64,000 nucleotides of DNA, from positions 434,001 through 498,000 of the forward strand of contig NZ_JBHSLA010000003.1 in the NCBI RefSeq assembly GCF_042657385.1, in the 5' to 3' direction. A program made the translations under genes and the position numbers. Shown here one piece after another: positions 1 to 6,823 of the stretch (position 1 is the stretch's first letter; every line of letters begins with the position of its first letter). The notes beneath the pieces were generated by a model. That model did no database searches, was not told where the DNA came from, and saw only the letters and a program-made list of their open reading frames with translations. Source of the stretch: Algorimicrobium hallyeonense. Its GTDB lineage: Bacteria; Bacteroidota; Bacteroidia; Flavobacteriales; Flavobacteriaceae.

Positions 1-35
1 AACGCTTTTTTGTAATTTATTTTCAAAAAAGCGTT
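1..35. repeat. 12-bp perfect inverted repeat at the left edge
   Basis: Bases 1-12 and 24-35 are perfect inverse complements (AACGCTTTTTTG / CAAAAAAGCGTT) around an 11-base spacer. It could be the terminator of a gene lying left of the window, or an operator, because it directly abuts the -7 element of the next gene and its left arm contains the TTG of a possible -33 element. The window edge prevents a decision. Confidence 0.6.
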
Positions 36-42
36 ACTTTTG
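10..42 (+). promoter_or_regulatory. Bacteroidota-type promoter of the first T9SS gene
   Basis: TACTTTTG at 35-42 fits the Bacteroidota -7 consensus TAnnTTTG. A TTG at 10-12 lies 22 bases upstream, within the usual 17-23 spacing for the -33 element. The start codon follows at 61. The promoter is interleaved with the inverted repeat at 1-35. Confidence 0.55.
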
Positions 43-60
43 TTTTGTAAATAGCCTATT

Positions 61-912
61 ATGATTAGAAAACTACTTCTTATACCTTTTTTAACCGTCT
101 CTTTTTGGACATTCGCTCAAGTATCTACGGGGCAAGTAGATGATTTTGAGGATGGAACCGTTCAGAATTGGATTATTGGAACTACTTCTGGAGCACCAGA
201 AAACATTACCACTGGTGGACCAAACGGTGTTGATGATAATTTTTTAGAATACACATCTAACGGTGGTAATGGAGCAGGAGGTAGAATGGTGTTTTTTAAC
301 TCTTTTTCGCAATGGTCTGGTAATTTTATTTCGGAAGGAATTGTCGAAATTCAATTTCAAGCGCAAGCGTTAACAAACGATTTAAATTTACGTTTAGCGT
401 TTCAAGGACCTATGGGTACACGAATGGTTTCTACAAACCCTGTGTTTCTTGGTGCTGGTACAGGTTGGACAAGTGTTGCTTTGTCTCTAGATGTTTCAGA
501 TTTTACGGTTGTTCAAGGACCTGCTTCTGTTGCAGATGTGTTAGGAGATGTGTTAACCATGCGTATTTTAAGTCATTCTTCCATTGACAATTGGAAAGGT
601 GAAGTAATTGCAGCTACATTACGTGTTGATAATATTACAGCCTCTACAACATTAAGTCGTTCTAATGTTACAAAGGAATTGGGTTTTACTATATATCCAA
701 ACCCAAGTAAGTCTAAACTAAACATCCGTGTGCCTGCATCCAATAGTTTTTCTAAAGTTGAAGTTTATAATATTTTAGGATCTCTTGTGTATCAAGGTCG
801 TATTAATGCTATAAATACATCCATAAATGTGAGTCAGTGGAATAGTGGTGTTTATTTAGTGCGAATTTCAAATGCTAAAGAAACTATTTCAAAGCGCTTT
901 GTAAAGCAGTAA
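61..912 (+). CDS. secreted protein with T9SS type A sorting domain
   Basis: A 283-residue secreted protein. Residues 1-19 form a Sec signal peptide ending FAQ. The middle (about 20-205) begins with an aspartate-rich DDFEDGTVQNW segment and looks like a beta-sandwich of the choice-of-anchor or carbohydrate-binding kind; I do not recognise a specific family. Residues about 210-283 form a T9SS type A sorting domain (YPNPSKSKLNI, VEVYNILG, GVYLVRI, ending KRFVKQ), so the protein should cross the outer membrane through the Por system and be released or surface-attached. The ATG at 61 sits 19 bases after a good -7 box and has no upstream in-frame competitor. It is monocistronic and converges with the DUF3307 gene across a shared terminator. 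Substrate unknown. Confidence 0.8.
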   Translation: MIRKLLLIPFLTVSFWTFAQVSTGQVDDFEDGTVQNWIIGTTSGAPENITTGGPNGVDDNFLEYTSNGGNGAGGRMVFFNSFSQWSGNFISEGIVEIQFQAQALTNDLNLRLAFQGPMGTRMVSTNPVFLGAGTGWTSVALSLDVSDFTVVQGPASVADVLGDVLTMRILSHSSIDNWKGEVIAATLRVDNITASTTLSRSNVTKELGFTIYPNPSKSKLNIRVPASNSFSKVEVYNILGSLVYQGRINAINTSINVSQWNSGVYLVRISNAKETISKRFVKQ

Positions 913-935
913 CTTAATTTTTATATAATATATAC

Positions 936-966
936 AACCACTAGATTTATCTGGTGGTTTTTTTAT
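936..966. terminator. bidirectional intrinsic terminator
   Basis: An 11-bp stem (936-946 with 949-959, one U-G wobble; the innermost pair probably opens to a 4-base loop) is followed by a T run at 957-963. It separates the convergent T9SS gene and DUF3307 gene. Confidence 0.7.
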
Positions 967-1667
967 ACTAGTATTTGAAATATGATACCGGTAATGATGG
1001 CAATTCCGAAGCTAATAAGCGTGCCAATTAAAATGTATTCCGTGAGTTTTCGGTGTTTACTTTCTTTTAAATCACCAAATCTAAAAACGGACTTTGCGGT
1101 AATTAAAAAACCTACAGCTTCCCAATGATTCATAACAATAAATATGAATACCAGAAGACGCTCAAGAATTCCTATATATTTGCCTGCATCCTTTAATGAT
1201 TCGTTGCCCTTGGTGAGTTTCTCTATATTCCATTTGCTAAAAATAGCCTGCATGATTATAGAAACAGGTTTGGTTAAAAATAGCAAACAGGTAAGTAGAA
1301 GTAGAGCAGATTCAGTAGGTATTTCAGAAGTTGTAAACCATGTATTTGTGTAGATGAAATAAGCAGCAAAAATACTGATGAGGTGTAACAGCTGATCAAT
1401 AAAAAACCATTGACGTTTGGTTTTTTTATTTTGAAAAATCAGTTTGATAGCATCTATAATAAAATGCAATACTGTAATAATGAGTAGTAATGGCCAATAG
1501 GATACATCCCAAACGAGAATAAATAACAACGCCATATGAATGGCAACATGTAAGTAGAGTTTAGGCGATTTTAGTTTTCTCTTTTCCTTACTTTTTACCC
1601 AAGACTTTGGTTGAAGGATAAAATCTCCAATTAAATGTGCTAAAACAAGTTTTATCAATAAAATCAT
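963..1667 (-). CDS. DUF3307 membrane protein
   Basis: A 234-residue integral membrane protein. The N-terminal half (residues 1-110) carries the DUF3307 signature: an opening helix with HLIGDFILQPKSWVK, a histidine-containing helix (LHVAIHMALLFILV) and a following HFIIDAIKL segment. The C-terminal half has three or four more hydrophobic helices. DUF3307 proteins have no established function. The gene begins one base after the stop of the SatD gene, so the two are translated from one message; SatD-DUF3307 pairs recur in Flavobacteriia, which suggests that SatD controls or senses for this membrane protein. Family assignment is by motif; the functional link is inference. Confidence 0.75.
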   Translation of the reverse strand: MILLIKLVLAHLIGDFILQPKSWVKSKEKRKLKSPKLYLHVAIHMALLFILVWDVSYWPLLLIITVLHFIIDAIKLIFQNKKTKRQWFFIDQLLHLISIFAAYFIYTNTWFTTSEIPTESALLLLTCLLFLTKPVSIIMQAIFSKWNIEKLTKGNESLKDAGKYIGILERLLVFIFIVMNHWEAVGFLITAKSVFRFGDLKESKHRKLTEYILIGTLISFGIAIITGIIFQILV

Positions 1668-1668
1668 C

Positions 1669-2277
1669 CTACAAGTTACTTATTTTAATGATATACAAGT
1701 TGTTCAGTTCTAATATTTCTTCAAGATTAGCGCGTTTCATTCGTTTGCTTACGGCTTCTTGATTAATACCAATTAGTTGTGCAATTTCACTTTGAATCTT
1801 ATGGGGATTTTCAATTTGTGTTTTTATAATTTCGGCAGAATTTACGGTCCAATTATCCATGCTCATCAAGGCTAATTTAAAGTATAAATTTAGGTCTCTA
1901 TTTAAAATAGGATCCGGTGTTTTTAGCTTTAAATTAATCTTGTCCTTTTTTAGGTTTTCTAATGTTTCACCAGAAAATTGAAAGGCTTCTCCATTTGATT
2001 CGGTTACGGTGTCACCTTGATATGTTTTAGTACCAATTCCTATTGCTATGCGTACATCTAAGCCTTTTATCATTTTAACACAAGCTTTGATATAAACAGC
2101 ATGTAAAAAGCTGTTTTGAGGGTTTTTTAGTTCTATTTGAAAGCTATCACCTCTGTATATTTCCCATAAGCGCGTGTCAGACTCTAAAAAGGTTAGCGCA
2201 TCCTTGAGCTGCGGCAACCAAATAGCTGGTTTGACGTTTTTAGAGTTTATTATGTCGCCTGTAATAACGCTAGTCAT
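1669..2277 (-). CDS. SatD-family protein with C-terminal helix-turn-helix
   Basis: A 202-residue cytoplasmic protein of the SatD type. It opens with the family motif VITGDIINSK, followed by WEIYRGDSFQIEL and a DVRIAIGIG segment ending in EAFQFSGETLE. This core resembles the ferredoxin-like fold of nucleotide cyclases. Residues about 150-200 look like a winged-helix or HTH (ENPHKIQSEIAQLIGINQE, then a recognition-like helix with SKRMKRAN). It is first in a two-gene operon with the DUF3307 protein, and an array of three 28-bp AATAATT-type repeats lies directly upstream, so autoregulation is plausible. Streptococcal SatD is linked to a signal-recognition-particle acid-tolerance operon, but that role cannot be transferred here. 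Confidence 0.7.
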   Translation of the reverse strand: MTSVITGDIINSKNVKPAIWLPQLKDALTFLESDTRLWEIYRGDSFQIELKNPQNSFLHAVYIKACVKMIKGLDVRIAIGIGTKTYQGDTVTESNGEAFQFSGETLENLKKDKINLKLKTPDPILNRDLNLYFKLALMSMDNWTVNSAEIIKTQIENPHKIQSEIAQLIGINQEAVSKRMKRANLEEILELNNLYIIKISNL

Positions 2278-2312
2278 ATTTGTTGATATTGTAATTATAT
2301 GCCTTTATTTAT

Positions 2313-2396
2313 GAATAATTTAAAATATTCTATAATTAAGGAATAATTTAATATATTCCGTTTAAAAGGAATAATCAAATATCGAATATTTAATTG
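2313..2396. promoter_or_regulatory. three 28-bp phased repeats, putative SatD operator array
   Basis: The pentamer GAATA recurs at 2313, 2341 and 2369, exactly 28 bases apart. In the first two units it is followed after eight bases by its inverse complement (GAATA-N8-TATTC, then GGAATA-N8-TATTCC), giving dyad operators. The third unit is degenerate on its right side. A further dyad, TATTCC-N8-GGAATA (2354-2373), links units two and three. The array lies between 36 and 120 bases upstream of the SatD start codon. Arrangement seen directly; regulator inferred. Confidence 0.55.
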
Positions 2397-2460
2397 AAAT
2401 ATCCAAATACTTGGTAATCAAAACAAATTTAGAAAGGGTGTTTGGGCTATATAACTAAAA

Positions 2461-3006
2461 TTATAGGTCAATTTTAATATTGTAATCGGATAATTCTTCC
2501 AAATAATTTTCTAAAACAAAATCGGTACTATTAAACTCAATAAGCCTGTTTTTCTTGGTTTTATTACGTTCAATAGCCTTTAAAAATCGCCTTACTTCTT
2601 CTAAAGAAGATAAAATGAGTCCAGGAACCGGCGACGATTTTCCCTCATCATCTTTGGCAACCATGGTAAAATAGGATGAGTTACAATGTTTAACATGTCC
2701 TGTTCTAATATTCTCCGCTTCCACACGAATTCCAACAACCATAGATGTTTTTCCTACATAATTAATAGAAGATTTCATGGTAACAAGCTCACCAATTTCC
2801 ACCGGTTCTAAAAAATTTACGGTATCCACAGAAGCAGTTACACAATAGTTTTCTGAATGTTTGGAAGCGCAGGCATATGCAATTTGATCCATTAGGCTCA
2901 ACATATAACCACCATGAATTTTACCACCAAAATTAGAATGCGATGGCTGCATTAATTCTGCAATGCTAATACGCGAACATTCTACAGTTTTATAAGGTTT
3001 CTTCAT
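2461..3006 (-). CDS. acyl-CoA thioesterase, hotdog fold
   Basis: A 181-residue acyl-CoA hydrolase of the YciA/ACOT hotdog family. Residues 20-45 hold the substrate-site region PSHSNFGGKIHGGYMLSLMD; the asparagine, GG and aspartate are the family hallmarks. This is followed by ASKHSENYCVTASVDTVNFLEPV and the central strand VGKTSMVVGIRVEAEN. The C-terminal 40 residues (RRFLKAIERNKTKKNR onward) are a lysine-rich tail beyond the usual domain. It would hydrolyse acyl-CoA to free CoA and fatty acid in the cytosol; chain-length preference cannot be read. It runs one base upstream of the next minus-strand gene direction partner (start of this gene at 3006, stop of the 122-residue gene at 3008), so the two are co-transcribed. 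Confidence 0.85.
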   Translation of the reverse strand: MKKPYKTVECSRISIAELMQPSHSNFGGKIHGGYMLSLMDQIAYACASKHSENYCVTASVDTVNFLEPVEIGELVTMKSSINYVGKTSMVVGIRVEAENIRTGHVKHCNSSYFTMVAKDDEGKSSPVPGLILSSLEEVRRFLKAIERNKTKKNRLIEFNSTDFVLENYLEELSDYNIKIDL

Positions 3007-3007
3007 A

Positions 3008-3376
3008 TTAATAGCGCCTGTTATTGCGTTCTTTATCCAATACTACTTTGGTAATAAAATATTTGGTATCACCTAACCAAAATAGGGTTTTATAGCGTTC
3101 AAAATAATGTAATTTTACATATTTACCTTGCATTTCTGTTAAGTCCTTTATGACTTGCTCTTCGTTATCTTCCACAGAGAATTCAAACAATTGGGCTTCT
3201 GAAACACCTTGACTTATTTCGCCTTCCCAAGTTTTTATAATAACGCCTTTACTACTAAATTTCACCAGTTCGCCAGCTCGAATACCTTCACTATATGTGG
3301 CAAAATAAATAAAACAGCCATAACCAACTATGACTAGGACTAAAGCAATTATTAATTTAGTTACTATATTTTTCAT
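3008..3376 (-). CDS. single-pass membrane protein, conserved in Flavobacteriaceae, function unknown
   Basis: A 122-residue protein with one N-terminal transmembrane helix (about residues 7-27, LIIALVLVIVGYGCFIYFA) and a small soluble domain rich in beta strands (GELVKFSSKGVIIKTWEGEI, KYVKLHYFERYKTLFWLGDTKYFI). I know this sequence type from Flavobacteriaceae, where automatic pipelines sometimes call it 6-phosphogluconate dehydrogenase; nothing in it supports a dehydrogenase. It lies between rmuC and the thioesterase on the same strand with gaps of 15 and 1 bases, so a three-gene transcript is likely. Function unknown. Confidence 0.7.
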   Translation of the reverse strand: MKNIVTKLIIALVLVIVGYGCFIYFATYSEGIRAGELVKFSSKGVIIKTWEGEISQGVSEAQLFEFSVEDNEEQVIKDLTEMQGKYVKLHYFERYKTLFWLGDTKYFITKVVLDKERNNRRY

Positions 3377-3391
3377 CGTATAATTTGTTTG

Positions 3392-4789
3392 TTATTCGTC
3401 GTCATCAGCCGACAGTTTTGCTCTTTTTAAAATAGCTTCGGGTAATGCTTTTTTAGCTTTAGCACCTAATTTTTTAATTTTTTCTACACTGGTAATAAGG
3501 TTTCCTTTTCCTTCAACGAGCTTATTCATGGCCGATGAATAGTCTTTTTTAGCATCGTCAATTTTCTTTCCTACACCTGTTAGGTCTTTTACTAAACCTT
3601 CAAATTTATCATATAAAGCACCAGCTTGCCTGGCAATTTCAATGGCGTTTTGTTGTTGTTTTTCATTATTCCACATACTATCTACCGTTCGTAAAGTAGC
3701 TAAAAGGGTAGAAGGTGTAACAATAACTATGTTTTTCTCGAATGCCTTATTGTAAATGGAATTGTCTGCATTAATGGCTACCGCAAAAGCCGGTTCTATC
3801 GGAATAAAAAGCAATACAAAATCAGGACTTTCTATATCGTATAAATCTTCATATTTCTTTTCAGAAAGTTGGTCTACATGCTTTCTAATAGAATTTATAT
3901 GCGCTTTAAGATAAATTTCACGTTCATCATCTTCAGCGTTTACATAGCGCTCGTAATCTGTTAATGACACCTTACTGTCAATAATCATTTTTTTATTATC
4001 CGGTAAATGCAATACAATATCCGGAAGCACTCTGGTGCCATCTTCCCTTGTAAAGTTTTGCTGAACAAAATACTCTCTATCTTTTTCTAAACCAGATTTT
4101 TCTAAAACGCGTTCTAAAACTAATTCGCCCCAATTTCCTTGCATTTTACTATCCCCTTTTAAAGCTCTAGTTAGATTTGTAGCTTCAATAGTCATTTGCT
4201 GATTTAAATCTTTTAAACCCAACAATTGTTCTTTTAAAGCCGAATGCATGCTGATACTTTCCTTTTGTGTATCGTCTACTTTTTTCTCGAAAATTTGAAT
4301 TTTTTCTTGAAGCGGGTTTAAAATATTTTTAATGTTCTCTTTATTCTGAAGGGTAAACTTCTCTGTTTTTTCGTCTAAAATTTTAGTAGCTAATAGCTCA
4401 AAATCCTTACGTAATTGTTCTTGGCGAATTTCTAATTCTTCATCGCGTTTTAAAAGTTGTTGTTCCAGGTTTTCGTATTCTGAATTACGTCGTGCTAATT
4501 CTGAATTTAGAAGTTCTTTTTCCTTTCTAATGTCATCTCTATCAATTTCAATTTTGGATAGGAGCTCTTTTAAATCAGTTGTTTGTTGATTAAAATAGGA
4601 TTGTTGTTTTTGAGTTTCTTCATCAAAAGACACCTTCAAATTAGCGAGTTGTTGCTGCAAATTAGTGTTCCGCTCCTCAAGAGTGCTTGTGTCACTCTTG
4701 TTTTTTAGTTTGGAAATAGTCAGACCAATATAGGCGCCAATAGCACCCGAAAAAATAATAGCAATAATGAGAATAAGGCTGTCGTTCAT
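3392..4789 (-). CDS. rmuC: DNA recombination protein RmuC
   Basis: A 465-residue RmuC homologue. An N-terminal membrane helix (about residues 4-24) is followed by a long coiled coil (about 30-190, heptad-like Q/E/K-rich) and the PD-(D/E)XK-like RmuC domain (about 205-430). Recognisable blocks include KMQGNWGELVLERVLEKSGL, DIVLHLPDNKKMIIDSKVSL (catalytic D and DSK), FVLLFIPIEPAFA and VTPSTLLATLRTV. RmuC limits certain recombination-linked rearrangements in E. coli; the biochemical activity is still not firmly defined. Length and domain order are ordinary. It heads the rmuC/122-residue/thioesterase unit and marks the left border of the reverse transcriptase island. Confidence 0.92.
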   Translation of the reverse strand: MNDSLILIIAIIFSGAIGAYIGLTISKLKNKSDTSTLEERNTNLQQQLANLKVSFDEETQKQQSYFNQQTTDLKELLSKIEIDRDDIRKEKELLNSELARRNSEYENLEQQLLKRDEELEIRQEQLRKDFELLATKILDEKTEKFTLQNKENIKNILNPLQEKIQIFEKKVDDTQKESISMHSALKEQLLGLKDLNQQMTIEATNLTRALKGDSKMQGNWGELVLERVLEKSGLEKDREYFVQQNFTREDGTRVLPDIVLHLPDNKKMIIDSKVSLTDYERYVNAEDDEREIYLKAHINSIRKHVDQLSEKKYEDLYDIESPDFVLLFIPIEPAFAVAINADNSIYNKAFEKNIVIVTPSTLLATLRTVDSMWNNEKQQQNAIEIARQAGALYDKFEGLVKDLTGVGKKIDDAKKDYSSAMNKLVEGKGNLITSVEKIKKLGAKAKKALPEAILKRAKLSADDDE

Positions 4790-4844
4790 AATTTTTTATC
4801 AATTTATATAAAAGTAATAAAATATACGTATTGGGTTATACCAC

Positions 4845-6356
4845 TTAAGGCTCTTTCTTCACATTTGAAAAATCATACTTTTTCATAGTTTTTTGAAGTA
4901 TTTTCCAATGGTTACGTAATTGTCTTTTAATTTCTGGCGCATTTAACTCATTCGCAGCTCTATATGCATACCGTATGTAGTTTCCTCTAAATTTTCTTTC
5001 AAAACACTCGGTTTCAGCCTTTCCATTAATAAAAACAGTTTTTCTTGCAGGAAGCATTCTAGATTTTTCACCTTTAAAACTAAAAAGTCGATATAATTTA
5101 CTTTTAAAAATTGGAGCTTCATCTAAAAGATGTTTTTCTTTAATTGTTTCAACTCTTTTATGCTTACGTTTTATAGTTTGTTTCATTTCCCTATAAAACT
5201 TTGCCAAATTTTTTGATTTTATAAGAGTTTGATACCCATAAAATTCGAAGCCTAAATAATTTAGAGGTATGTTTTCTTTTAAATCTCCATTGTTCTCAAT
5301 CCTATAGGATTGTAATTTACCATTGTTATTTTTGAATAAGGTTCTTTCGGTTTTTTCTATTGAAACCTTTAATTTGTTTTTAAGGACTTCTTTTTCAACA
5401 AAATCTTCTATTGGTTGAATCTGACTTTTATCACATAGCATTACAATATCATCAGAATATCTTCTGTAGAAAACATTGTGTTTAAGAGTTAATTCATTAA
5501 TAACAGCTTTATCAAAATCTAACATGTAAATATTAGCTAAAATAGCACTGATTGGAAGACCTTGTGGGATACCCATTAAGTTACCTTCATTATCTTTCTT
5601 TTGATTTTTGTGAATTATAATATCAGAATCAATTAAATCTTTAATACTATTAAAAAATGTGTGTTTGCCTTCTTTTTTTAGTTTAACTAATTCTTTTTCA
5701 TCAAAATGACCATTTTTAGTTTTTAAATCTTTGAGTTTTACATAAGAAAAGTTTGTAGTAGCTTTAAATAGATTAAAGTGATCTTTTGGTAAGGTTTTGT
5801 GACCTAATATTTTTGCCCAAGCCAGTTTTAATTTTTTATGATTAAGGCTAGGAAAGAAGTTTTCAATATCTAAAACTAAAGCTACACAATTTTCTCTCTG
5901 TTTAATTTCTTCAAATACATCTTTAGCAAAATGTACATTGTTTTTAAACTTTAATTTATCACCTGTTTCAATTTTTCTATAGGCAGTAATGGCGTTCGAT
6001 ACTAAAGGGATTTTATTTAAGCATGCCTCGTATTTAGGAGTAATAATCTGTTGTGTATAATAGGAGTAAATATGAGCATCAATGTGTGTTGCATATAGTA
6101 TTTCTCTAATCTTGGTGTTTGAAATGATTTTTCCATTTTTAAATTTTTTATGGGAACGTTTCTCTATACCATTAAAATCCGAAATTTTATAACGTCTCTG
6201 TTTTATTTCTTTAAAAATAAGAGGAGAAAATGAGTGGTGTGCTACTTTTTTTTGATTGGTTACATAGTACTCTATATTTTTTCTAATAAACAATGGTGTC
6301 TTATTAGTAAAATGTGGATAACCTCTGTCTTTAAACCAATCTTTTTGAGTTTTCAT
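4845..6356 (-). CDS. reverse transcriptase of the UG/defence-associated (DRT-like) class
   Basis: A 503-residue RNA-directed DNA polymerase with no maturase, endonuclease or integrase domain. The catalytic blocks are visible: motif A with VLDIENFFPSL (D163), motif B with MGIPQGLPISAILANIYM (261-278), motif C YRRYSDDIV (YSDD at 300-303) and LNYLGFEFYG (365-374). Between A and B (about 185-255) lies a lysine-rich insertion of about 70 residues, and about 130 residues follow the palm as a basic thumb. The lack of retron VTG and NAxxH features and of group II maturase parts fits an Unknown Group/DRT enzyme; the single RT with long gene-free DNA directly upstream is the layout of DRT2 and DRT9. 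The exact subgroup is not decided. DNA is visibly AT-richer than rmuC, consistent with transfer. The ATG at 6354-6356 lies just after the closing repeat of the putative RNA. Confidence 0.85.
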   Translation of the reverse strand: MKTQKDWFKDRGYPHFTNKTPLFIRKNIEYYVTNQKKVAHHSFSPLIFKEIKQRRYKISDFNGIEKRSHKKFKNGKIISNTKIREILYATHIDAHIYSYYTQQIITPKYEACLNKIPLVSNAITAYRKIETGDKLKFKNNVHFAKDVFEEIKQRENCVALVLDIENFFPSLNHKKLKLAWAKILGHKTLPKDHFNLFKATTNFSYVKLKDLKTKNGHFDEKELVKLKKEGKHTFFNSIKDLIDSDIIIHKNQKKDNEGNLMGIPQGLPISAILANIYMLDFDKAVINELTLKHNVFYRRYSDDIVMLCDKSQIQPIEDFVEKEVLKNKLKVSIEKTERTLFKNNNGKLQSYRIENNGDLKENIPLNYLGFEFYGYQTLIKSKNLAKFYREMKQTIKRKHKRVETIKEKHLLDEAPIFKSKLYRLFSFKGEKSRMLPARKTVFINGKAETECFERKFRGNYIRYAYRAANELNAPEIKRQLRNHWKILQKTMKKYDFSNVKKEP

Positions 6357-6439
6357 ATTTAAAATAAAAGTAAGAGAAGTTCTCGCACGTATTTATAACA
6401 GAATAAAACTTACACCTTAAATAAGGATTGAACCATTAG

Positions 6440-6685
6440 CCGAGTTCTCGACTCACGTTGCAGTTGTACGTAAATAAATACTTATATACTATGATAACAA
6501 TTATTCATTTGATAGTCTTTACAGCTTTAGAAACCATGGATACACCCATTTACTGGGGAATAATCAGTGTTCTGACAAGAATTTGTTCAACATCTTCGAA
6601 GATGGCGGAACAAAGTTCTTGGAAATTAATTCTAAATAGCTTAACTTACTTTATTCCTAATCTCCATATTTATTATCCTTTTTAA
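6440..6685 (+). other. 81-codon stop-free frame opposite the putative RNA
   Basis: On the strand opposite the RT, one frame is free of stops from 6440 to 6682. The only early start codon is a TTG at 6458, and an ATG follows at 6491. A peptide from it would have two or three hydrophobic stretches (for example MITIIHLIVFTALE and IYWGIISVLT). No Bacteroidota promoter or family match is evident. It may be a chance frame, a small membrane peptide, or the repeat unit of an RT-made open frame of the DRT2 neo type. I do not call it a gene. Confidence 0.3.
6576..6621 (-). ncRNA. long hairpin inside the putative RT-associated RNA
   Basis: 6576-6588 (CAAGAATTTGTTC) pairs with 6608-6621 with one bulged base, and the apex is the palindrome CATCTTCGAAGATG (6591-6604). 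The result is a stem of about 18 pairs with a small internal loop. One arm carries AAGAACTT, which could also pair with the outer right-arm sequence, giving a possible alternative fold. Confidence 0.65.
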
Positions 6686-6823
6686 TTAAAAAAAGTTGGA
6701 TTAAGTGATTGATTAAATAATCAATACAGCAGTTCAACAAATGTTTTATTCCTTTTAACTAAAGAACTTCCTTACTTCAATGTAAATATACTATTATTCT
6801 TATCTTTAATAAAAAAAAGCAGA

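Larger units (their letters stand above)
6368..6777. repeat. 15-bp closing inverted repeat flanking the putative RNA
   Basis: The + strand reads AAGTAAGAGAAGTTCT at 6368-6383 and AGAACTTCCTTACTT at 6763-6777. These pair over 15 positions with one unpaired A on the left arm. The left arm ends 12 bases before the RT start codon. Functionally it could correspond to the end-joining stem of a retron or DRT RNA. Confidence 0.65.
6366..6780 (-). ncRNA. putative structured RNA upstream of the reverse transcriptase
   Basis: The 467 bases between the RT gene and the divergent 250-residue gene contain no recognised protein gene but clear structure. The outer arms 6368-6383 and 6763-6777 are inverse complements over 15 pairs with a single bulged base, enclosing 379 bases. 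Inside is a long hairpin at 6576-6621. An AGTTCTCG...CACGT element occurs twice (6379-6390 and 6443-6457). Read on the RT strand, the arms would bring the 5' end of a transcript next to the RT start, as in RNAs templating DRT2, DRT9 or retron synthesis. Transcript ends are inferred from the repeat; expression and strand are unproven. Confidence 0.55.

Noticed and set aside
3008..3376. 6-phosphogluconate dehydrogenase
   Set aside because: Only 122 residues with one membrane helix; no NADP site or dehydrogenase motif.
6458..6685. A 75-residue protein gene on the + strand between the RT and the 250-residue gene
   Set aside because: It needs a TTG start, has no promoter and overlaps the structured region. 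Kept only as an open frame of interest.
4845..6823. Retron or group II intron
   Set aside because: No retron VTG/NAxxH motifs, no maturase or HNH domain, and no intron domain V-like structure was seen.
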